Shown here: positions 56,797 through 64,000 of the stretch, piece by piece
Numbering within the stretch: the first letter of the stretch is position 1
Layout: each line of letters starts with the position of its first letter
Source: Vibrio sp. 10N.286.49.B3
GTDB lineage: Bacteria; Pseudomonadota; Gammaproteobacteria; Enterobacterales; Vibrionaceae
Assembly (NCBI RefSeq): GCF_002873395.1
Contig: NZ_MCUV01000031.1
Span: forward strand, 1,264-65,263
Reading direction: 5' to 3'
Length of the DNA: 64,000 bases
The notes under the pieces: model-generated
Told to the model about the DNA's origin: nothing
Seen by the model: the letters and a program-made list of their open reading frames with translations, nothing else
Database searches by the model: none
Position numbers and translations under genes: made by a program

Positions 56797-57764
56797 TTTG
56801 TCCAAGTCTCCCAATCAGAAAAACAAGCACGTTGGCGATCAGTAGCAAACGGCTGTAATATCGGTGCTTCTTGCTTGCATCGTGGCATTACACGGTGGCA
56901 ACGCTCTTGATATGGGCAACCTGTTGGCAGGCGTAGCAAGTTTGGCGGGTTACCTGGAATCGTTGGTAACACTTCCCCTTCGGTATCTAAGCGAGGAATC
57001 GCTTTTAGTAGACCTTCCGCATAAGGATGACTTGGCTCATAGAAAATTTCATCGACAGTACCGTATTCCATCGTACGTCCAGCATACATCACCAATACTT
57101 TGTCACATGAACCAGCCACAACACCTAAATCATGGGTGATCATGATGATTGCAGTATTGAATTCAGATTTTAGTTCATTCAATAAATCCATAATCTGAGC
57201 TTGTACTGTTACATCAAGTGCCGTGGTAGGCTCATCAGCAATAAGTAGCTTTGGACGGCATAATAACGCCATTGCGATCATTACACGTTGACGCATACCA
57301 CCAGAAAATTCATGTGGGTACATGGTAATACGCTTACGAGCTTCTGGAATTTTCACCGCTTCTAGCATGCGAACTGACTCTTCAAATGCTTCCGCTTTCC
57401 CCATGCCTTTATGCAGCATTAAGACTTCCATCAGCTGATCGCTAACTTTCATATATGGGTTTAGCGACGTCATTGGATCTTGGAAGATCATCGCGATCTG
57501 TTCAGCACGAACTTTATTTAACTCTTTTTCTGGCAAATTAAGGATTTCGTTGCCTTCAAATTTAGCACTACCACTGATAATGCCGTTTTTAGCCAGTAGA
57601 CCCATAATCGCAAAAACCGTTTGCGACTTACCTGATCCTGACTCTCCCACAATTCCTAAGGTTTGACCTTGTTCTAGTGAGAAGTTTAAATCATTAACTG
57701 CGGTTACAACTCCGTCTTGAGTTGTGAATTCAACGCGCAGATCTTTGACATCTAATAAGCTCAT
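56793..57764 (-). CDS. oppD: Oligopeptide ABC transporter ATP-binding protein OppD
   Basis: First ATPase of the importer, 323 residues: Walker A VGESGSGKSQTVFAIMGL, signature FSGGMRQRVMIAMALL, Walker B LLIADEPTTALDVT, and the C-terminal GCPYQERCHRVMPRCKQE cysteine motif of the OppD/DppD class. AAAGGA before the ATG. It is 15 bp after oppC and overlaps oppF by 4 bp. Confidence 0.95.
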   Translation of the reverse strand: MSLLDVKDLRVEFTTQDGVVTAVNDLNFSLEQGQTLGIVGESGSGKSQTVFAIMGLLAKNGIISGSAKFEGNEILNLPEKELNKVRAEQIAMIFQDPMTSLNPYMKVSDQLMEVLMLHKGMGKAEAFEESVRMLEAVKIPEARKRITMYPHEFSGGMRQRVMIAMALLCRPKLLIADEPTTALDVTVQAQIMDLLNELKSEFNTAIIMITHDLGVVAGSCDKVLVMYAGRTMEYGTVDEIFYEPSHPYAEGLLKAIPRLDTEGEVLPTIPGNPPNLLRLPTGCPYQERCHRVMPRCKQEAPILQPFATDRQRACFSDWETWTK

Positions 57765-57779
57765 AATAATTCCTTTTTC

Positions 57780-58682
57780 TTATCTGTCTTTTGGATCAAG
57801 CGCATCACGAAGACCGTCGCCGACATAGTTAAAACAAAACAGGGTTACGACCATAAATATCGCTGGATAGGTTAATTGCCAAATAGCCACTTCCATGGTT
57901 TGTGAACCTTCTTGTAGAAGTGCGCCCCAACTGGTCATCGGCTCTTGAACACCTAAGCCTAAAAAGGAAAGAAATGATTCCGTTAAGATCATGCTTGGGA
58001 TCAATAGCGTTGAGTAAACCGCTACAATACCTAATACGTTCGGTACAATATGACGAGTAATGATTTTCCAATTACTCACACCAGAAACGTGCGCTGCTTC
58101 AATGAACTCTTTGCTGCGTAAACTTAAAGTTTGACCACGTACGATACGTGCCATATCAAGCCAAGCTATCGCACCAATCGCGACAAAGATAAGCATGATA
58201 TTACGACCAAAAAAGGTTACCAGAACAATAACAAGGAACATAAATGGTACAGCGTATAAAATTTCAAGTACACGCATCATAACGCGGTCAACACGACCAC
58301 CAATGAAACCTGATGTTGCTCCGTAAAGCGTGCCGATAAGTACCGCAACAAAGGCACCTAGCACACCAACCATCAATGATATTCGACCACCAATTAAGGT
58401 ACGCACAAATAAATCACGACCAAGACTATCAGTACCAAACCAGTGTTCAGCACTTGGTGCAGCGTGCATTGCATACCAGTCAGTATCATCATATGCATAA
58501 GAAGATAACATAGGTAAAAATATTACCGCTAATACCATCAGGGTAAGCACAAATAAGCTCACCATGGCAGCCTTATTACGCATAAATCGGATACGTGCAT
58601 CTTGCCACAAACTGCGGCCTTCAATTTCTAAATTCTCAGAGAACTTTTCAATAGCTTCTAAGTTTTCTTTTTTCGTTAGCAT
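57780..58682 (-). CDS. oppC: Oligopeptide ABC transporter permease OppC
   Basis: Inner-membrane permease, 300 residues. The N-terminal cytoplasmic segment is typical of OppC (SLWQDARIRFMRNKAAM). It is followed by about six helices and the EAA loop contacting the ATPases (KEFIEAAHVSGVSNWKIITRHIVPN in part). The ATG at 58682 has GGGAG 10 nt upstream; the GTG three codons earlier sits too close to that site. It is 15 bp after oppB. Confidence 0.94.
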   Translation of the reverse strand: MLTKKENLEAIEKFSENLEIEGRSLWQDARIRFMRNKAAMVSLFVLTLMVLAVIFLPMLSSYAYDDTDWYAMHAAPSAEHWFGTDSLGRDLFVRTLIGGRISLMVGVLGAFVAVLIGTLYGATSGFIGGRVDRVMMRVLEILYAVPFMFLVIVLVTFFGRNIMLIFVAIGAIAWLDMARIVRGQTLSLRSKEFIEAAHVSGVSNWKIITRHIVPNVLGIVAVYSTLLIPSMILTESFLSFLGLGVQEPMTSWGALLQEGSQTMEVAIWQLTYPAIFMVVTLFCFNYVGDGLRDALDPKDR

Positions 58683-58697
58683 ATCGTTCACGCTCCC

Positions 58698-59618
58698 TTA
58701 GTAACGAATTTTCGGGTCAATCATCGCCAGCAAAATATCAACAATTGCGTTGAACAGAATAAATAAGAAGCCAATCAATATGGTCACACCCATGACCAGT
58801 GAATAATCACGGTTAAAGGCTGCATTCACAAATAGCTTACCGATCCCTGGTAGACCAAAAATAGTTTCAACCACAACAGATCCGGTAATGATGCCGACAA
58901 ATGCAGGCCCCATATAGGAAACAACGGGTAACAGTGCTGGTTTAAGCGCGTGTTTTAAAACGATATATCGATAACTTAGACCTTTCGCACGAGCGGTACG
59001 GATAAAGTTACTATTTAGCGTTTCAATCATGCTACCACGTGTAATACGTGCAAATGTAGCAACATAAAGAAGAGACATAGCAATAACAGGAAGGACAATG
59101 TATTGCCAACCGCCATCATGCCAACCACCAGCAGGGAAAAGGTTCCAATGCAGAGAGAAAAGGTATATAAGCGCAGGAGCCAACACAAAGGAAGGCATTA
59201 CCACCCCGAGCATGGCAGTGGACATAATCGTATAATCCACCCAGGTATTGTGTTTTAAAGCGGCTATGGTGCCGACACTTACCCCCATGATGACCGTAAA
59301 GATAAAGGCAATAAAACCAACCTTTGCCGATACAGGCAAAGCAACAGCAATTAATTCATTTACCGTATAATCTTGGTATTTAAATGAAGGACCGAAGTCG
59401 CCTTGTAAGATATTGGTTAGATAGGTGGTGTATTGTTCAAATACCGGCTTATCTAAACCATATTTAGCTTCGATGTTCGCCATAACTTCCGGAGGAAGCG
59501 GACGCTCACTTGAAAATGGGTTGCCTGGTGCAAAGCGCATCAGAAAAAAAGAAACTGTGATCAATACCAATAGGGTTGGTATTGCTTCAAATATCCGTTT
59601 CATAATGAATTTAAGCAT
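58698..59618 (-). CDS. oppB: Oligopeptide ABC transporter permease OppB
   Basis: Inner-membrane permease, 306 residues, matching the E. coli length. MLKFIMKRIFEAIPTLLVLI begins the first helix; then PLPPEVMANIEAKYGLDKP, the EAA loop NSNFIRTARAKGLSYR and the C-terminal IDPKIRY. The ATG at 59618 is chosen by homology; the open frame extends 18 codons upstream across the intergenic hairpin. It is separated from oppA by a strong stem-loop. Confidence 0.94.
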   Translation of the reverse strand: MLKFIMKRIFEAIPTLLVLITVSFFLMRFAPGNPFSSERPLPPEVMANIEAKYGLDKPVFEQYTTYLTNILQGDFGPSFKYQDYTVNELIAVALPVSAKVGFIAFIFTVIMGVSVGTIAALKHNTWVDYTIMSTAMLGVVMPSFVLAPALIYLFSLHWNLFPAGGWHDGGWQYIVLPVIAMSLLYVATFARITRGSMIETLNSNFIRTARAKGLSYRYIVLKHALKPALLPVVSYMGPAFVGIITGSVVVETIFGLPGIGKLFVNAAFNRDYSLVMGVTILIGFLFILFNAIVDILLAMIDPKIRY

Positions 59619-59649
59619 AAACTCATCCATCCAGTCTGTAAAAATGAAA

Positions 59650-59683
59650 AAAGAAAAAGGCTGCATGCGCAACGCGCATGCAG
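59650..59683 (-). terminator. Stem-loop between oppA and oppB
   Basis: Perfect 10-bp stem CTGCATGCGC / GCGCATGCAG with a 3-nt loop. On the minus strand it is followed by CCTTTTTCTTTTTTC. It lies 31 bp past the oppA stop and should terminate most transcripts after oppA while letting some continue into oppBCDF. Confidence 0.78.
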
Positions 59684-59714
59684 TGTATTAATTTATAATA
59701 TTGTTTTTATTTAA

Positions 59715-61346
59715 TTACTTAGCTTTGATGTATAGATCTTTTGAGTAAATCTTATCTTCTGCGTTACCTTCTGGGTAACCGCCAAGTTGAGGTGTTACCA
59801 AACGAGTTTTAACGTATTGGTAGATAGGAGCAATTGGCATATCTTTCGCTAGTAGGTTTTCAGCTTCGATATATAGCGCTGTACGCTCTTCTTCAGAAGT
59901 AGAGTGTAGTGCCTTATCAATTAGCGCATCATACTCATTGCTCTTATAGTGCTGACCTGCTGTTGTATTGCCGCTCACCATTAGAGTTAAGAATGAAGAA
60001 GCTTCATTGTAGTCACCACACCAACCAGCACGTGCAATTGAGAAGTTACCTGTATCTTTGCTATCTAAGTATGATTTCCACTCTTGGTTTTCAAGTTTAA
60101 CATTGATACCAAGATCTTTTTTCCACATAGAGGCAATCGCTACAGCAATTTTCTTGTGGTTTTCAGATGTGTTGTATAGCAGATCAAATTCTAGAGGATT
60201 GCTTTTGCTGTAACCCGCTTCTGCAAGTAAACGCTTAGCTTCTGCAATGCGATCTTTTTGGCTCATTTGACCATAAGCAGGAGTTACAGGATCAAAACCA
60301 GCTGTGATTTCAGGCGTTAAAAAGTAAGCCGGCTTTTGACCTTGACCTAAAATTGCATTTGAAACGATATCACGGTCAATAGCGTAAGAAACCGCTGTAC
60401 GTACTCGAGCATCATCAAATGGTGGTTTTTGTGCATTAAACTGGTAGTAATAGGTACACAGGTCGCCTTTAATTGAAACGTCTTCTGCGTAGTCTTTTTG
60501 TAGACGACGGAAGTGCTCATTTGGTACTTCATTAGTAAAGTGAAGTTCACCAGATAAGAAACGGTTCATTTCTGCAACTTGGTTTTCGATTGGCAAGAAA
60601 GTCACTTTATCTAGAACAGTTTTGTCATTGTCCCAGTACTGAGCATTTTTAACTAGCTCTAAACGCTCGTTAACAACCCAACGGTTTGGAACAAATGCAC
60701 CATTACCAACAAAGTGCTCTGGCTTCGTCCACTGATCGCCAAATTTTTCAACTGTTGCTTGGTGTACAGGCATAACCGTTGTGTGGCCCATCATCATTAC
60801 GAAATATGGCACTGCAGTATCTAGCGTTACTTCTAATGTATGTGCATCAACCGCTTTTACGCCCAATTCGCTTTTGTCTTTTTTACCTGCAACGATATCT
60901 TTTGCGTTCGCCATCTTGGTGTATTCCATGTACCAAGCATAAGGAGACGCGGTTGCTGGATCGACAGCGCGTTGGAAACTAAATACAAAATCATTAGCTG
61001 TAACAGGATCGCCGTTAGACCATTTTGCATCTTTACGTAGGTGGAACACAAAAGTTTGGTTATCCGTTGTTTCCCAAGTTTCTGCTACGCCTGGAATAGT
61101 ATTACCATCAGCATCTTGGTTAACAAGACCTTCAAGCAAATCACGAATAACGTGTGATTCTGGAACACCTTGTGATTTGTGTGGGTCTAATGTTGCTACC
61201 TCGGTACCATTACCACGTACAAGTTCTTGTTTGTCGGCTAGTTTAGTACCCGCTGGAACATCTGCGGCAAGAGTAGAAAAAGAAGTGGCTGTTACAGCCA
61301 TGCTAGCGCTTAGAAGAAGAGCTTGCGTGATTTTGTTCTTATACAT
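59715..61346 (-). CDS. oppA: Oligopeptide ABC transporter substrate-binding protein OppA
   Basis: Periplasmic peptide receptor, 543 residues: signal peptide (1-28, ending TLAA), then the family-5 binding-protein signature (ATLDPHKSQGVPESHVIRDLLEGL), VPAVAETWE-like IPGVAETWETTDNQTFVFHLRKDAKWSNG, and the C-terminal YIEAENLLAKDMPIAPIYQY. It binds short peptides of varied sequence for the OppBCDF pore. GGAG precedes the ATG. First and probably most abundant product of the operon. Confidence 0.95.
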   Translation of the reverse strand: MYKNKITQALLLSASMAVTATSFSTLAADVPAGTKLADKQELVRGNGTEVATLDPHKSQGVPESHVIRDLLEGLVNQDADGNTIPGVAETWETTDNQTFVFHLRKDAKWSNGDPVTANDFVFSFQRAVDPATASPYAWYMEYTKMANAKDIVAGKKDKSELGVKAVDAHTLEVTLDTAVPYFVMMMGHTTVMPVHQATVEKFGDQWTKPEHFVGNGAFVPNRWVVNERLELVKNAQYWDNDKTVLDKVTFLPIENQVAEMNRFLSGELHFTNEVPNEHFRRLQKDYAEDVSIKGDLCTYYYQFNAQKPPFDDARVRTAVSYAIDRDIVSNAILGQGQKPAYFLTPEITAGFDPVTPAYGQMSQKDRIAEAKRLLAEAGYSKSNPLEFDLLYNTSENHKKIAVAIASMWKKDLGINVKLENQEWKSYLDSKDTGNFSIARAGWCGDYNEASSFLTLMVSGNTTAGQHYKSNEYDALIDKALHSTSEEERTALYIEAENLLAKDMPIAPIYQYVKTRLVTPQLGGYPEGNAEDKIYSKDLYIKAK

Positions 61347-61845
61347 GTGTTAAAACTCCAAGTTTTCGTATTGCATCCATGACATCTTTGCTGAGGTAAT
61401 AAAAAACTAGAACTTTAAGTATATTTAGCTCAATAAATAAGCATGAAATTCTAGTACCCCACCAAGATTGCTTTACACACTAACAACCATTGAATTAATT
61501 TGCCATAAAAATGTAGCAAAAAATCATATTACTCTTTACATTAGCAATAAATACAGCATAAAAAACCATTAAATTCAATAAATCTAGAATTAAACTACAT
61601 AGAATAAAATGAATAACAGTCTTTCGTGTGGAAACCTCTAACTAGAAACCTTTTAGTAGCATCTTATGCTATTTTGAGGCACAGAAGTTAACATTTGCAG
61701 CACATGAAATCTATTCAAAACCTACATTCACCCTACTGGCTTAATATTATGTGAGAAGTGTCACTCTACTGAATATGCACATCATTACCTATAGTGGGTA
61801 TATTATTGATTCTTAAATTCTACCAATGAACTTTCTTTCGAGTAT
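61347..61845 (-). promoter_or_regulatory. Upstream region of oppA
   Basis: About 500 bp of AT-rich DNA without a convincing reading frame. It must contain the oppA promoter and leader (minus strand). opp leaders are often targets of small RNAs in related bacteria, but I see no site I can name here. Confidence 0.35.
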
Positions 61846-61886
61846 AAAAAAAGCAGAACAAACGCAACGGTTAGCTCTGCTTTTTA
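61846..61886 (-). terminator. Terminator of the moa operon
   Basis: A 10-bp stem AAAAAGCAGA / TCTGCTTTTT with an 18-nt loop and, on the minus strand, a long T-run. It lies 24 bp past the moaE stop. Confidence 0.82.
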
Positions 61887-61909
61887 TATCAATATGTTAT
61901 CGGTAAATA

Positions 61910-62413
61910 TTAATTCCAGCGGTCAGCAGCTTCTGAATCACTATCTTTGGCTTCAATCCAACGCGATGAGTAAATCATGCGCTCTTTCTTCCAAAATGGT
62001 GCTTTTGTTTTCAAAAAATCCATAATAAATTCACAAGCTTCAAATGCTGCACCACGATGTGCACTAGCAACACCCACAAACACAATTTGATCGCCAAGGT
62101 TTAAGTCACCAACACGATGAATAATCTTCAACTTATCAATTGGCCAACGTGCTTCGGCTTCTTCACAAATACGCTCTAATGATTTCTCGGTCATGCCTGG
62201 GTAGTGTTCTAGAGACAAGCCTGTCACATCATCACCTAAATTCATGTCACGCACTTTGCCGACGAAAGTAACAACAGCACCAATCGATGTACTGTTCGAT
62301 AATGCTTGATATTCAGCGTCAACAGAGAAATTATGCTCTTGAACTTGAACTCGGTTAACTGGCGTATCTGCTTTATTGCTATATGCAGGACGACCACGTA
62401 AAGGAGTATTCAT
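61910..62413 (-). CDS. moaE: Molybdopterin synthase catalytic subunit MoaE
   Basis: Converts cyclic pyranopterin monophosphate to molybdopterin with sulfur from MoaD. The 167-residue protein has GAVVTFVGKVRD, LEHYPGMTEKSLERI, HRVGDLNLGDQIVFVGVASAHRGAAFEAC and the catalytic lysine region LKTKAPFWKKE. There is an N-terminal extension of about 15 residues. GGAGG lies before the ATG, 6 bp after moaD. Last gene of moaABCDE. Confidence 0.95.
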   Translation of the reverse strand: MNTPLRGRPAYSNKADTPVNRVQVQEHNFSVDAEYQALSNSTSIGAVVTFVGKVRDMNLGDDVTGLSLEHYPGMTEKSLERICEEAEARWPIDKLKIIHRVGDLNLGDQIVFVGVASAHRGAAFEACEFIMDFLKTKAPFWKKERMIYSSRWIEAKDSDSEAADRWN

Positions 62414-62419
62414 AATAAT

Positions 62420-62665
62420 TTACCCTCCGGTTACTGGAGGAAAGAAAGCAACTTCATCGCCCGCTTCAACCAAAGTATCTAACGCTACAATTTCTTGATT
62501 CACAGCAACCAATAATTTCTCACGATCCAGTGCAATATCCCATTTACCACCTTGCGATGATAAATGGCTGCGGATCTCTTCTACCGAAGCAAAACCACTA
62601 TCAACCTTCACAGAGTCAATACCAGTTAACTCCTTGATTTGTGCGAAAAACAATACCGTAATCAT
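62420..62665 (-). CDS. moaD: Molybdopterin synthase sulfur carrier subunit MoaD
   Basis: Ubiquitin-fold sulfur carrier of 81 residues, ending in the required Gly-Gly (FFPPVTGG) that is adenylated and thiocarboxylated. It is 3 bp after moaC and 6 bp before moaE, so the subunits are made together. Confidence 0.95.
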   Translation of the reverse strand: MITVLFFAQIKELTGIDSVKVDSGFASVEEIRSHLSSQGGKWDIALDREKLLVAVNQEIVALDTLVEAGDEVAFFPPVTGG

Positions 62666-62668
62666 AAT

Positions 62669-63169
62669 TTAATCTACCTTACTGACTGTAGGATCTTGTG
62701 CAATAAAATGACCTGATTTGCCACCTGTTTTTTCCAACAAACGCACACTATCAATGACCATATCTTTTTGCACAGCTTTACACATATCATAAATTGTCAA
62801 AGCGGCAACAGAAGCGGCAGTTAATGCTTCCATTTCAACGCCGGTCTTGCCTGCAAGTTTACATACTGATTCAATACGGACTTTATTTTCAGCCTCAATA
62901 GCTTCTAGCTGCACTTCCACTTTTGATAGTAATAAAGGGTGACAAAGAGGAATGAGATCCCACGTCTTTTTCGCCGCTTGAATCCCTGCAATACGAGCGG
63001 TAGCAAACACATCGCCCTTATGATGTTGACCAGAAACTATCAGTTGTAGCGTTTGCGCTGACATATGTACATAAGCTTCAGCCCTCGCCTCTCGGACGGT
63101 CTCAGCTTTTGTAGAAACATCAACCATGTTCGCTTCACCAGAGGCGTTAATATGAGTAAATTGATTCAT
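62669..63169 (-). CDS. moaC: Cyclic pyranopterin monophosphate synthase MoaC
   Basis: Converts the MoaA product into cyclic pyranopterin monophosphate. The 166-residue protein has the signature [44 protein letters not shown] and the C-terminal [15 protein letters not shown] lies before the ATG. It is 9 bp after moaB. Confidence 0.96.
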   Translation of the reverse strand: MNQFTHINASGEANMVDVSTKAETVREARAEAYVHMSAQTLQLIVSGQHHKGDVFATARIAGIQAAKKTWDLIPLCHPLLLSKVEVQLEAIEAENKVRIESVCKLAGKTGVEMEALTAASVAALTIYDMCKAVQKDMVIDSVRLLEKTGGKSGHFIAQDPTVSKVD

Positions 63170-63178
63170 TGCTATCCC

Positions 63179-63691
63179 TTATACCGATAGGTGTGGCATA
63201 AAGTTACAAGGACGGTGGCTTGCGTCTAATTGTTGCTTAATAATTTTGGTCCACGCTGTACGACAAGCGCCTGTTGAACCTGGCATCGCAAAAAGTACAG
63301 TATGGTTAGCAAAGCCTGCAATCGCACGAGACTGAATGGTCGATGTACCAATTTCTTCATAAGAAACCGTACGGAATAGCTCACCAAAACCTTCAACTTG
63401 CTTATCAAATAATGGGACTAAAGCTTCTGGTGTACTATCGCGAGAAGTAAAACCGGTACCGCCAGTGATCATGACTGCTTGAACTTTCTCATCAGCGATC
63501 CAGTTCGATACGACTGCACGAATTTGGTACATATCATCAATAACGATTTTTTTATCGATTAAGTTATGACCCGCTTCTTGCAACTGCTCAGCAAGATAAC
63601 CACCTGAAGTATCATTCTCTTCGGTACGTGTATCTGAAACGGTTAACACTGCGATGTTTGCAGCTTCAAATTTACTTTCAGCATGACCCAT
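63179..63691 (-). CDS. moaB: Molybdenum cofactor biosynthesis protein MoaB
   Basis: A 170-residue MogA-like fold protein, thought to adenylylate molybdopterin before metal insertion in some species, but dispensable in E. coli. It has VLTVSDTRTEENDTSGG, VMITGGTGFTSRDSTPEAL, FRTVSYEEIGTSTIQSRA and LFAMPGSTGACRTAW. It lies 56 bp after moaA and 9 bp before moaC. Confidence 0.95.
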   Translation of the reverse strand: MGHAESKFEAANIAVLTVSDTRTEENDTSGGYLAEQLQEAGHNLIDKKIVIDDMYQIRAVVSNWIADEKVQAVMITGGTGFTSRDSTPEALVPLFDKQVEGFGELFRTVSYEEIGTSTIQSRAIAGFANHTVLFAMPGSTGACRTAWTKIIKQQLDASHRPCNFMPHLSV

Positions 63692-63747
63692 TTTTATACT
63701 ACCTATATCTAAATATTATGGATAAATAAAACTTTATAATACAACTA

Positions 63748-64000
63748 TTAACCGCCAATAGAGGCAAGGTTAGGTGTCATTCCTGTATTACCATCTTGAA
63801 GGAAATGGCTGACAGATTTCGTTTGTAGTTGAGATTGAATACGTTCGATGAGCTCAGCCTCTTGGGAATCTTCCTGAAGCAGATCTCGTAACTCAACACC
63901 GTGTTCACCAAACAGACACAAGTGTAATTTGCCTGTTGCCGAGATCCTTAAACGATTACAACTCTCACAAAAATTTTTCTCATAAGGCATTATTAGACCG
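63748..64000 (-). CDS. moaA: GTP 3',8-cyclase MoaA (C-terminal end, cut by window edge)
   Basis: Only the last ~84 codons are present; the gene runs off the end of the window. The piece includes the second iron-sulfur cluster motif C-x2-C-x13-C ([19 protein letters not shown]), [13 protein letters not shown], and the C-terminal Gly-Gly (NLASIGG) that is essential in MoaA. The radical-SAM core is outside. First gene of moaABCDE; any molybdenum-cofactor RNA leader would also be outside. Confidence 0.95.
   Translation of the reverse strand, partial: GLIMPYEKNFCESCNRLRISATGKLHLCLFGEHGVELRDLLQEDSQEAELIERIQSQLQTKSVSHFLQDGNTGMTPNLASIGG

Noticed and set aside
1..64000. CRISPR arrays, prophage, insertion sequences, toxin-antitoxin or secretion clusters
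   Set aside because: Read through for direct repeats with spacers, transposases, integrases and small toxin pairs; none found. The window is core chromosome.
63748..64000. Molybdenum cofactor riboswitch of the moa operon
   Set aside because: If present it lies upstream of moaA, outside the window, so it cannot be judged.

Overview
This window is a stretch of core chromosome from a gammaproteobacterium of the family Vibrionaceae, with modest GC content. Photobacterium is my best guess, but the genus is inferred from protein resemblance and gene order and was not tested. The evidence is the conserved blocks tig-clpP-clpX-lon-hupB-ppiD, menFDHBCE, minCDE, feoABC, znuA/znuCB, oppABCDF and moaABCDE. 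I see no prophage, integrase, transposase, CRISPR array or rRNA operon.

Layout. 1-5.1 kb: a Tim44-domain membrane protein, a TetR regulator, an unusual MFS-acyltransferase fusion, a YeiH-type exporter and a 54-residue membrane peptide. 5.1-12.6 kb: the six-gene menaquinone operon menF-D-H-B-C-E (minus strand). 12.8-16.7 kb: alaA, an HD-domain dGTPase of the family with known anti-phage members, tapT and the rhombosortase rrtA. 16.8-25.8 kb: a ComEA-like protein and the protein quality-control block ppiD, hupB, lon, clpX, clpP and tig. Excellent sigma-32 type promoters lie before lon and far before tig. 26.3-33.2 kb: selO, a TAXI-TRAP uptake system, and a small operon made of a cobalamin-binding sensor with a CarH-like W-x9-EH motif and a PAS-GGDEF diguanylate cyclase whose reading frame is broken once. 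33.5-38.1 kb: tRNA-Arg(TCT), folD, a lytic transglycosylase, ycgL and minCDE. 38.2-49.6 kb: rnd, fadD, an alpha/beta hydrolase, slp, an uncharacterised 104-residue protein, tsaB, yoaA, purU, a hairpin-forming intergenic repeat, yecM and argS. 49.8-55.7 kb: a HIT protein, feoABC behind a Fur box, and divergent znuA/znuCB around a Zur box. 55.8-64 kb: oppABCDF and the molybdopterin operon moaABCDE, with moaA cut by the window edge.

How it fits together. The metabolic themes are anaerobic respiration (menaquinone, molybdenum cofactor, ferrous iron uptake), peptide and organic-acid scavenging (Opp, TRAP, FadD) and proteostasis under heat shock control. The least ordinary locus is the cobalamin sensor plus diguanylate cyclase at 31.2-33.2 kb: its motifs suggest an adenosylcobalamin, possibly light-responsive, input to cyclic-di-GMP output. 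That role is inference. Most of the window is conventional housekeeping sequence.
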